A stretch of DNA of 8,854 bases from an uncultured Myxococcales bacterium. Its GTDB lineage: Bacteria; Myxococcota_A; UBA9042. The position numbers and the translations under genes were made by a program. Shown piece by piece: positions 1-8,085 of this stretch (position 1 is its first letter; the number at the start of each line of letters is the position of its first letter). Location of the stretch: positions 1-8,854 of the forward strand of contig CALGHC010000217.1 of the NCBI GenBank assembly GCA_937915965.1, read 5' to 3'. The notes beneath the pieces were generated by a model. The model searched no databases. It saw only the letters and a program-made list of their open reading frames with translations, and had not been told where the DNA came from.

Positions 1-1
1 C

Positions 2-217
2 GACTACACGACCATGGAGTTCGTGATCGACGTGCTGACCCGCTTCTTCCACAAGACGGACACGGAAGCGCGGGCGATCATGCTGACGGTGCACCACAAG
101 GGCAAGGCTGTGGCGGCGACCTATACGCGCGACATCGCCGAGTCCAAGGTGGCGCAGGTCACCGAATTCGCGCGCAACAACGGCGCACCGTTGAAGCTGA
201 CTGTCGAACCCGCGTGA
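2..217 (+). CDS. clpS: ATP-dependent Clp protease adaptor ClpS, 5' end cut off
   Basis: ClpS is the cytoplasmic adaptor that binds N-degron substrates (bulky hydrophobic N-terminal residues) and hands them to the N-domain of ClpA for degradation by ClpAP. The 71 visible residues (reading frame open from base 2) are the C-terminal two thirds of a protein that is about 100-110 residues in the family. They start at the conserved DYTTMEF stretch; the Asp, Thr and Met there line the N-degron pocket of ClpS. The TVHHKGKA segment carries the His that in E. coli ClpS contacts the substrate alpha-amino group. The end, KVAQVTEFARNNGAPL, is typical. The start codon lies left of the window, so the internal ATG at 14 is not the start. 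clpA begins 33 bp after the stop, which fits a clpS-clpA operon. Identification is secure. Confidence 0.95.
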   Translation, partial: DYTTMEFVIDVLTRFFHKTDTEARAIMLTVHHKGKAVAATYTRDIAESKVAQVTEFARNNGAPLKLTVEPA

Positions 218-250
218 TCGGCGCCGTCGCCCTCCCGCCAACGAGGTCCC

Positions 251-2890
251 ATGCTGAGCATCGAACTCGAGATCGCCATCCAGGTCGCCGCCAGCGAGGC
301 GCAGGTGCGCAGGCACGAGTTCTTCGGCCTGGAGCACATGCTGCTTGCGCTGCTGCACGACGCGCAGACGTCGCGAATCATCGAACGCTGTGGTGGCGAC
401 ATCGCCGAGCTGCGTGAATCGCTCGGAAGGTGGCTCGACCGCGAAGTGCCTCGGGTCGCCGAAGGCCAGGACTTCACGACCCAGCCCAGCATCGGCCTGC
501 AGCGCAGCATTCAGCGGGCGGCCATGCACGTGCGCAGCTCCGGCAAGAAGCAGGTGACGGGCGCCCACGCCTTGGTCGCGCTCTTCAGCGAAGAAGAGAG
601 CTTCGCGGTCTACTTTTTGGGCGAACAGGGCATCACCCGCCTCGACGTCGTCTCGTACCTGTCGCATGGCGCCGATGACGAGGACGACGGCGAGGCCTCG
701 GACGCGGGCCGCGACGAGGGCGATCACGACGAAGACGGCGAAGACGACGAAGACGACGACAACCTCGGGCAGTCGCGCGGACGCGAATCACGCGGCGCCC
801 TTGTCGAGTACTGTTCGAATCTCAACAAGGAAGCCGAAGCAGGTCGGATCGACCCCCTCGTGGGGCGGCGCGACGAGCTCGAGCGTGTGGCCCATATCTT
901 GATGCGCCGACGCAAGAACAACCCCCTCCTGGTCGGCGACTCGGGCACCGGCAAGACGGCCATCGTCGAGGGCCTTGCCCGGGAGATCGTCGGCGGCACC
1001 GCGCCTGCGCCGCTGCTCGGGACGACGGTCTACGCCCTGGACATGGGCTCGTTGCTGGCGGGGTCAAAGTACCGGGGCGACTTCGAGAAGCGCATCAAAG
1101 CCGTGCTGCGCGAGCTTGAGGAACACGACGGCGAGACGATCCTCTTCATTGACGAGATGCACACCGTCGTCGGCGCCGGCGCCACCAGCGGCGGCTCGCT
1201 CGACGCGTCGAATCTGCTCAAGCCTGCGCTGGCATCGGGTAGGCTGCGCTGCATCGGCTCGACCACCCACGAGGAGATGCGCAACCACATCCTGCGCGAC
1301 CGGGCCTTCGCCCGCCGTTTTCAGAAGGTCGACGTCGGCGAACTGTCGGTCTCCGAGACGCGGCGCGTGCTCATCGGGCTGCGCGACCGCTACCAGGACC
1401 ATCACGGCGTGAGCTACTCGGACGCGGCCCTCGAGGCGGCGGCGAGCCTCGCCTCGAAGTACATGCACGACCGCCGGCTGCCCGACAAAGCCATCGATCT
1501 GCTCGACGAGGCTGGCTCGGCGGTGCGTCTGCGACACGCACGCAAGATGGTCGCGCGGCGCAAGCGAGAGGCGGCGGCCAAGGGTGGGGACGTGCTCGTT
1601 GTGACCTCCGACGAGTCGAGTGAGGCGGCCAGGTCCACGGCGGCCGACGACGTCGCTCTGTCGGCACCGGTTGGCCCGGCAGACCCCGCGCCAAGCGATC
1701 CAGCGCCGGCGATTGTAGACACGCGACCGCTACGAGTGACGGTGCGCGACATCGAGCAAGTGCTCGCGCGCATGGCGCAGATCCCCGAGCGGCAGGTCAA
1801 CAGCGACGACCGCCACGCCCTCGAACGACTCGAGGAAGACCTTGAGCGGGTTGTCTTCGGTCAGAACGCCGCCTGTGAGGCCGTGGCAGCGGCCGTCAAG
1901 GTCGCCCGAGCGGGCCTCGGCACGCCCGATAAGCCGACCGCGACGTTCATGTTCACCGGGCCCACCGGCGTCGGCAAGACCGAGCTCGCCCGCCAGTTGG
2001 CCACCACCCTGGGCCTGAACTTCGTCCGCTTCGACATGAGCGAGTACATGGAGCGGCACACGGTGTCGCGGCTGATCGGCGCGCCGCCGGGCTACGTCGG
2101 CTTTGACCAGGGCGGCCTGCTCACCGAGGGGATCGGCAAGACGCCGCACGCGGTCCTGCTGCTCGACGAGATCGAGAAGGCCCACCCCGACGTCTTCAAC
2201 GTCCTGCTGCAGGTGATGGACAGTGGCCGTCTGACGGACAACAACGGCAAGACCACGGACTTTCGTCACGTGATCGTGATCATGACCTCCAATGTCGGCG
2301 CCCGCGACCTGGAGAAGGGCCGCGTCGGCTTTGGCGGCGGCAGCGGCGACGCCGACGAGGACCGCGAGTACATGCGCGTCTTCGCACCTGAGTTCCGCAA
2401 CCGCATCGACGCCCGGATCCACTTCAACCGCCTCGACCCGTCGATCATGGCGCTCATCGTCGTGAAGTTCGTCGCCGAGCTCTCCGAACAGCTCGCCGAC
2501 CGCAAGGTCACGATCGAACTGAGCGAAGCGGCGAAGGCGTGGATGGCCGAGCAAGGCTACGATCCGCGCTTTGGTGCCCGGCCCATGCGACGTTTGATCC
2601 ATGACGAGCTGCGCAAGCCGCTGGCCGACGAGGTGCTCTTCGGCAAGCTGACGACGGGCGGGACGGTCTACGTCGACGTGGCCGATGGCGACGACGACGG
2701 CGACGGCGTGAGCGACGTCGGCAGCGACGGCAGCGACGGCAGCGACGGCAGCGACGGCAGCGACGTCGACCGAAAGCGCGACCGCAAGAGCGAGCGGCTC
2801 GTCTTCCGCTACGAGCCTCGCCTCAGCGGTAGTGGCGCGACCAAGGGCAAGAATCGCGGCCGCAGGGCGCGCGACAAGACAACGGCCTGA
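251..2890 (+). CDS. clpA: ATP-dependent Clp protease ATP-binding subunit ClpA, enlarged (879 aa)
   Basis: Hexameric AAA+ unfoldase that feeds unfolded proteins, including ClpS-delivered N-degron substrates, into ClpP. Order: Clp N-domain (about 1-137); very acidic linker (142-170); AAA module D1 with Walker A GDSGTGKT (Lys235) and Walker B ILFIDE (Asp301, Glu302); a low-complexity insertion (about 440-490); module D2 with Walker A GPTGVGKT (Lys576) and Walker B LLLDE (Asp639, Glu640); D2 small domain with GARPMRR; then a Gly/Ser/Asp and basic tail. There is no ClpB-type middle coiled coil. The VGF tripeptide at 692-694 sits where ClpA and ClpX carry the IGL/IGF loop that docks on ClpP, so coupling to ClpP is expected. 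E. coli ClpA has about 758 residues; the surplus is the linker, the D1-D2 insertion and the tail. The ATG at 251 follows GAGG at 243-246 and begins a normal Clp N-domain. It lies downstream of clpS in the same direction. Confidence 0.95.
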   Translation: MLSIELEIAIQVAASEAQVRRHEFFGLEHMLLALLHDAQTSRIIERCGGDIAELRESLGRWLDREVPRVAEGQDFTTQPSIGLQRSIQRAAMHVRSSGKKQVTGAHALVALFSEEESFAVYFLGEQGITRLDVVSYLSHGADDEDDGEASDAGRDEGDHDEDGEDDEDDDNLGQSRGRESRGALVEYCSNLNKEAEAGRIDPLVGRRDELERVAHILMRRRKNNPLLVGDSGTGKTAIVEGLAREIVGGTAPAPLLGTTVYALDMGSLLAGSKYRGDFEKRIKAVLRELEEHDGETILFIDEMHTVVGAGATSGGSLDASNLLKPALASGRLRCIGSTTHEEMRNHILRDRAFARRFQKVDVGELSVSETRRVLIGLRDRYQDHHGVSYSDAALEAAASLASKYMHDRRLPDKAIDLLDEAGSAVRLRHARKMVARRKREAAAKGGDVLVVTSDESSEAARSTAADDVALSAPVGPADPAPSDPAPAIVDTRPLRVTVRDIEQVLARMAQIPERQVNSDDRHALERLEEDLERVVFGQNAACEAVAAAVKVARAGLGTPDKPTATFMFTGPTGVGKTELARQLATTLGLNFVRFDMSEYMERHTVSRLIGAPPGYVGFDQGGLLTEGIGKTPHAVLLLDEIEKAHPDVFNVLLQVMDSGRLTDNNGKTTDFRHVIVIMTSNVGARDLEKGRVGFGGGSGDADEDREYMRVFAPEFRNRIDARIHFNRLDPSIMALIVVKFVAELSEQLADRKVTIELSEAAKAWMAEQGYDPRFGARPMRRLIHDELRKPLADEVLFGKLTTGGTVYVDVADGDDDGDGVSDVGSDGSDGSDGSDGSDVDRKRDRKSERLVFRYEPRLSGSGATKGKNRGRRARDKTTA
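731..757 (+). repeat. 9-bp in-frame tandem repeat (x3) in the ClpA acidic linker
   Basis: Three near-identical 9-bp units (GAAGACGGC, then GAAGACGAC twice) encode EDG-EDD-EDD at residues 161-169. They lie inside a wider acidic stretch, residues 142-170, joining the ClpA N-domain to module D1. The unit is a multiple of three, so slippage would change linker length without shifting the frame. Confidence 0.8.
2720..2764 (+). repeat. 9-bp in-frame tandem repeat (x5) in the ClpA C-terminal tail
   Basis: Five perfect copies of GGCAGCGAC encode Gly-Ser-Asp repeats at residues 824-838. The tract is bounded by GACGTC on both sides. It lies between the ATPase core and a Lys/Arg-rich end, so it is probably a disordered, length-variable spacer. 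Confidence 0.9.
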
Positions 2891-2930
2891 GTCGAAACGC
2901 GGGGATCGCACAGGTCAGCGCAGCTCAGCA

Positions 2931-2960
2931 CGGCGCAGAACGGCGCAGAACGGCGCAGAC
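2931..2960. repeat. 10-bp tandem repeat (x3) in the convergent spacer
   Basis: The unit CGGCGCAGAA occurs twice perfectly and a third time with a last-base change. Degenerate CAGCGCAG-like units extend the pattern over about 2911-2985 and into the last codons of the minus-strand flavoprotein gene. The tract lies between the stop of clpA (2890) and the stop of the convergent gene (2970). I see no inverted repeat followed by T's, so it is not a recognisable terminator. Confidence 0.75.
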
Positions 2961-2969
2961 CAGCGCGGT

Positions 2970-3575
2970 TCAGCGCAACGCAGCGACCACGACGGCGACC
3001 AGCGCTGCGTCATCGGGAAGGGTCGCCTTGCCGTCACGACCAACGGGTGGAATCACCCGACAGCCCAGATTGGCGAGGCGAGCGAGGCTGTCGCGCAAGA
3101 TCGTGTTGGCCATCGAGCCGTGCATCGTCGGCGCGAAGATCACCTGGGTCGCGCCAGCCTCGACGGCACCCAGGGCGCTCGCCAGCGCGGTCGTGACCGC
3201 GTTGTCGGCGATCCCGGTCGCGGCCTTGTTGATGGTGGCGTAGGTCGCCGGCGCCACCAGCCATGCGTCGACACGGCCGGTCTCGACGTGCTGGGCGCGG
3301 CCGTCCAGGGCGCTGACCAAGGGATGCGAGGTCGTCCACTCCAGGCTGTCGCGGGTCACGAATTGCAAGGCCGAGGGGGTCGCGAACGCGAAGACCTGCG
3401 CGCCGTGCCGGCGCAGCTCGCGGGCCAGGCTCGGGGTGCGATAGGCGGCGATGCCGCCGGTGACCAGCAGGGCGATGCGCCGGCCGTCGAGGTCGCTGGA
3501 GGTCGTCGCGATCGCGCGGTCGCCGGCGAGCGCCTCGCCCAGGTCCCAACGGAAGTCGTCTGAAGTCCAGCTCAT
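2970..3575 (-). CDS. Stand-alone flavoprotein of the CoaC/Dfp (HFCD) family, altered active site
   Basis: A 201-residue Rossmann-like FMN protein related to phosphopantothenoylcysteine decarboxylase (CoaC, coenzyme A synthesis) and other homo-oligomeric Cys decarboxylases. After a roughly 30-residue N-terminal extension comes VTGGIAAYRTP (38-48), the FMN-phosphate loop. Then QHVE with His96, at the family's catalytic His position, and PATYATINKAATGIADN (109-125), matching the CoaC PATANTI...GIADN segment. The substrate motif PxMN is instead PTMH (149-152), and there is no CoaC-like Ala-Cys-Gly clamp near the end; DGKATLP follows. No CoaB synthetase domain is fused. Function therefore stays open: divergent CoaC or another flavoprotein decarboxylase or reductase. 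The ATG at 3575 is chosen over a GTG at 3581 because GAGG at 3584-3581 gives the ATG proper spacing but overlaps the GTG. It is the last gene of a three-gene minus-strand unit, 34 bp after the Rsm22-like gene. Confidence 0.85.
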   Translation of the reverse strand: MSWTSDDFRWDLGEALAGDRAIATTSSDLDGRRIALLVTGGIAAYRTPSLARELRRHGAQVFAFATPSALQFVTRDSLEWTTSHPLVSALDGRAQHVETGRVDAWLVAPATYATINKAATGIADNAVTTALASALGAVEAGATQVIFAPTMHGSMANTILRDSLARLANLGCRVIPPVGRDGKATLPDDAALVAVVVAALR

Positions 3576-3584
3576 GATCACCTC
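3576..3584 (-). promoter_or_regulatory. Strong Shine-Dalgarno that decides the flavoprotein start
   Basis: Read on the minus strand, GAGGTGATC stands directly before the ATG at 3575 and can pair over nine bases with the usual 3' end of 16S rRNA. The GAGG core is five bases from the ATG and overlaps the alternative GTG, which argues for the ATG start. Confidence 0.7.
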
Positions 3585-3609
3585 GTAGTTTCAACCGCCG
3601 ACTACGCCA

Positions 3610-5070
3610 TCAGCGCGGCCGGCCGCGCCGTGCGGGACCGTCGTGGCCGCGGCTCTTGTCGCGGCGAGCTGGTGCAGCCGCGCTTGGTCCGCGGCCGGGG
3701 ACGTCGTCGCTGCCGTGGTTGCGCTCCGGCGCGTCACTGACCGGGCTGCCTTTGGGATGTCCGCTGGGATCTTCACGAGGCGACCGGCCGTCGTCACGCT
3801 GGGCCGTCAGGACCAGCTCGTCGCCGCGGCCGCTGCGGGCTCTCGCCGCCTCGCCAGCGAGCTGCAGGAGCGCGCCGCGCTGCACGTGATGGATCGGATG
3901 ACCGGATGGCAACGCCTCGCGATCCCCCTGCCAGACGACCCGCCCCTGAGGGCCACAGAGGTAGCGCCGAATCGTACCCTCGACGCGCATCGGTCCGCCG
4001 ATCACCCGGTAGGGACGGGCCCCGCCGGCGGAGGCCTCGGCGGGCACCAACGGCGCCTTGCGCAGAACCAGCTGACTGAACTTGAGGCGGTCGCGCTGGT
4101 GCCCCAAGCGTCGGTCGCAGGCGACGACCAGGGCTGGGCGCTGCCAGGGGTGCTCGGCGTGGCACCAGTCAGTGGTCGAGGCGCGGGCATAGGGGCACTC
4201 GCTTGCGCCGGTGCAGGGCGCGAGGATCGTCAGGTCCTCGCGGCCGGCGAAGGCTTCGCGCACACCGATCAGGCGCTGTGAACCGGAGCGGGTCGCCGGC
4301 TCGACGAGGACAACGACCCCGCCGGGGGCGAGCTTCTCGTCGATCAATTTGGCAATGAGCTCGGCGCCTCGGTCGGTCCGAGCCTCCTCTTCGCCGGATC
4401 CAACTCGTCGTCGCGGCGGAGCAGACCACTCGTTGAGGGCGTTGAGCAGCAAGATGACGTCCTGCTGGGTGGGCAGCTCGGCGCGCACGAAGCGACCGTC
4501 GCGCAGGTTGCCGGTTCGAAGGGTGACCGCCGAGTCCGAGCGCAGCGTCCCGATCAGGTGCCGGCCATCGCGCAGCACGCCGGGGACCGTGTCCTGAACC
4601 GTAAACGACAGCGGGGTCTCCCGATCGACCAGGAGCGCGGTGGCCAACGCCCCTGTCGCGGGCCCAGCTGCCAGATCAAGGACGGCGAGCGGGCCTTCGC
4701 GTGCCACAGCGGCGGCGCGCAACAGGGGCAGCAGGCCAGCGCCACGCATCACGGCCATGGCCGTGGCGACGCCAGTTGCGAGGTAGTAAGCAAGGTAGGC
4801 AGCGCGCAGGTCGACGCGAGAAAGATAGGCCGGCGGCAGCGTGTCTCTCTCTGTGGTGAACGCCTCGGAGAGGGTCGCAAGGGCATCGGCGACGACATCG
4901 GCGAGAGACGCGCCGCTGTGACGATGGCGGCGCGGCAGGTAGCGCTCCTTGAGCAGCGCCTCGACGGCCGGCATCAACCGACCGACGTCGGGCTGCCAAC
5001 CGACGTGCGGCGACTGCTTCTTCGCGCGGGGCGGTGGGCTGCGCCCGGGTTTTCGGCTCTTGGCTGGCAT
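3610..5070 (-). CDS. Rsm22/METTL17-family SAM-dependent methyltransferase-like protein
   Basis: A 486-residue member of the Rsm22 family. Mitochondrial members (yeast Rsm22, human METTL17) bind the small ribosomal subunit during assembly; bacterial members are thought to be ribosome-associated and their activity is uncertain. Visible: a basic N-terminus; a helical domain (about 25-125); the SAM-binding glycine loop LDLAAGPATG (131-140); LLLNALNEW (207-215), resembling the family's LN-E segment; and a Cys cluster with Cys286, Cys292 and Cys303 in a WCH motif. FSQLVLRK (331-338) follows, then Cys372 in an LCGPQG turn. The four Cys fit the 4Fe-4S ligands described for METTL17. Residues from about 403 onward are low-complexity, charged and probably disordered. 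The reading frame is open back to 5538, but that part overlaps ppx and is in another frame from it. The ATG at 5070, preceded by GGGAAG and followed by MPAKSRKPG, is the likely start. It lies 31 bp after ppx. Confidence 0.88.
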   Translation of the reverse strand: MPAKSRKPGRSPPPRAKKQSPHVGWQPDVGRLMPAVEALLKERYLPRRHRHSGASLADVVADALATLSEAFTTERDTLPPAYLSRVDLRAAYLAYYLATGVATAMAVMRGAGLLPLLRAAAVAREGPLAVLDLAAGPATGALATALLVDRETPLSFTVQDTVPGVLRDGRHLIGTLRSDSAVTLRTGNLRDGRFVRAELPTQQDVILLLNALNEWSAPPRRRVGSGEEEARTDRGAELIAKLIDEKLAPGGVVVLVEPATRSGSQRLIGVREAFAGREDLTILAPCTGASECPYARASTTDWCHAEHPWQRPALVVACDRRLGHQRDRLKFSQLVLRKAPLVPAEASAGGARPYRVIGGPMRVEGTIRRYLCGPQGRVVWQGDREALPSGHPIHHVQRGALLQLAGEAARARSGRGDELVLTAQRDDGRSPREDPSGHPKGSPVSDAPERNHGSDDVPGRGPSAAAPARRDKSRGHDGPARRGRPR

Positions 5071-5101
5071 CGTGCTTCCCTGCAGCAGTGGCTGCGACGG
5101 C

Positions 5102-6055
5102 TCAAGCGGCGCGGGCCCGGCGGCGGCGCAACACTTCGGCGGCGAGACCCATGCGCAACCCGGCCATGGACACGGTCCAGGCTGGGATGGCGAAGACGTC
5201 GGCCAGCGCTTCGAAGACGAGGGCGCCGCCGAGCAGGATGTCGGCGCGGTCGGGGTCGATGCCTGGGAGCCGCAAGCGCGCCTCGGTGGTGTCGGCGGCG
5301 GCGAGCGCGTCGACCAAGGCGTCGAGGGCCAGGCGGTCGATTGTGATGCCGTCGATCGGTGTGTCTGGATCCAGACCGGTGGCCGCGACGTGCATCCTGG
5401 CGAGCCGCTGGATCGTGCCTGAGGTGGCGATCCAACGCTCGGGTGCCAGGCCGTCGAAGGGCAGGACGACCCGCGCGAGCGCCTCGCGGAGCCAGACTCG
5501 TGTCGTCTCCAGGCGGACAGCAGAGACCGGCACGTCACCGAGTCGATCGCGGGTCAGGCCGACGGCGCCGATGTCGACGCTGGCGATCGCCTGGACCTCG
5601 TCGCCGCGGCCATGCAGGACCTCCGTCGAGCCGCCGCCGACGTCGGCGCACAGCTGTGCACCGTCGAAGCCGGGCATGCCCAGGCGCACGCCCTGGTAGA
5701 CAAGGGCGGCCTCGCGGCGGCCGTCGATGACCTCGACTTCGACGCCAGCGTCGTCACGGATGCGCTCGACGAAGTGTCGACGATTGCGCGCGCCGCGCAC
5801 CGCTGCCGTCGCCACCGCGCGCACTTCGGCGTCGGCGTCGTCGGCGATCCGCCGAAACTCCGCGATGACCAGCGCGGCGCGGCTGATGGCCTCCTCGCTC
5901 AGGGCGCCGCTGTCGTCGATGGCGGCGCGCAGGCGGACGTAGTCCTTGACCTTGCGGACGAGCCGCGGCAGGCCGTCAGGCACCGGCTGCAGCAGCATGA
6001 GGTGCACAGAGTTCGACCCGATGTCGATGACGGCGATGGGGCGGTCGAGGATCAT
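5102..6055 (-). CDS. ppx: Ppx/GppA-family phosphatase (exopolyphosphatase-like)
   Basis: A 317-residue two-lobed actin-fold (ASKHA) phosphatase of the short Ppx/GppA type. The family removes terminal phosphate from inorganic polyphosphate and/or converts pppGpp to ppGpp; sequence alone does not separate these. Motifs: DIGSNSVHL (11-19), phosphate loop 1; ATAAVR (82-87); GRREA with Glu115 aligned to the catalytic Glu121 of E. coli PPX; DVGGGSTE (138-145), phosphate loop 2; and SGTI (212-215). The usual LREG near the end is LRMG (301-303), so one conserved Glu is Met302. The C-terminal HD-like and accessory domains of E. coli PPX (about 513 residues) are absent, as in other short-form members. 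The ATG at 6055 begins right before the conserved beta strand and has GGAG ten bases upstream; the frame stays open to 6199 but that extension has no family-like sequence. It is the first gene of the minus-strand unit, divergent from the kinase gene. Confidence 0.9.
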   Translation of the reverse strand: MILDRPIAVIDIGSNSVHLMLLQPVPDGLPRLVRKVKDYVRLRAAIDDSGALSEEAISRAALVIAEFRRIADDADAEVRAVATAAVRGARNRRHFVERIRDDAGVEVEVIDGRREAALVYQGVRLGMPGFDGAQLCADVGGGSTEVLHGRGDEVQAIASVDIGAVGLTRDRLGDVPVSAVRLETTRVWLREALARVVLPFDGLAPERWIATSGTIQRLARMHVAATGLDPDTPIDGITIDRLALDALVDALAAADTTEARLRLPGIDPDRADILLGGALVFEALADVFAIPAWTVSMAGLRMGLAAEVLRRRRARAA

Positions 6056-6258
6056 TGCGGCTCGGCTCCGGGCACGGTACCAGGCCAGAGAGTAGGGGCA
6101 TTGTGGCGTCCTGGGAAGCAGCGAACAAAGCCCGGGAGAACCACCGGCGATCGACCACGCGGGCGCCACATAGAGGACGCGACCTGGGGGCGCCGACAAG
6201 TTGTTGACCCGCCCGAGAGGCGCGTGGCAGCCTCCGGCAGCATCTCAGGAGCAGCAAC
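6056..6258. other. Divergent intergenic region (203 bp)
   Basis: It separates the start of ppx (minus) from the start of the hybrid kinase (plus), so promoters for both units should lie here. A TTGACC hexamer at 6204-6209 on the plus strand resembles a -35 box but has no convincing -10 partner. On the minus strand, TTGTCG (6199-6194) and CTCTAT (6175-6170) are 18 bp apart and only weakly match consensus. No clear operator palindrome, riboswitch or small gene was seen. Confidence 0.5.
6247..6251 (+). promoter_or_regulatory. Shine-Dalgarno supporting the GTG start of the hybrid kinase
   Basis: AGGAG seven bases before the GTG at 6259 is a near-ideal ribosome binding site. It fixes the unusual start codon and so places the repeat-rich N-terminus inside the protein. 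Confidence 0.75.
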
Positions 6259-8025
<1,767 letters not shown>

Positions 8026-8085
8026 CACCGACGCGCGACAACGAGAACAGCGGCGGGAAGCGCCAACGATTCGAGGGAGAGACGC

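Noticed and set aside
1730..2911. Long antisense open frame (393 codons) opposite clpA
   Set aside because: It mirrors the strongly conserved ClpA D2 module. Its translation is Val/Ala/Asp-rich without family motifs, as expected from stop-poor high-GC DNA.
2891..2969. Bidirectional terminator between the convergent genes
   Set aside because: No inverted repeat with a T run on either strand; only direct repeats are visible.
2832..3563. Plus-strand open frame (243 codons) across the spacer and flavoprotein gene
   Set aside because: Gln/Arg/Gly-rich shadow translation of the minus-strand flavoprotein gene, with no motif of its own.
5071..5538. N-terminal extension of the Rsm22-like frame
   Set aside because: It lies inside ppx in another frame, gives a Ser/Pro/Arg-rich sequence unlike any domain, and a ribosome-site-supported ATG at 5070 starts the recognisable part.
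6056..6199. Upstream extension of the ppx frame
   Set aside because: The 48 extra residues have no family similarity, and the Ppx fold begins normally right after the ATG at 6055.
6225..6242. Sigma-54-like promoter before the kinase gene (TGGCAG...GGCAG)
   Set aside because: Spacing between the GG and GC elements is off by one base and the second element matches poorly.
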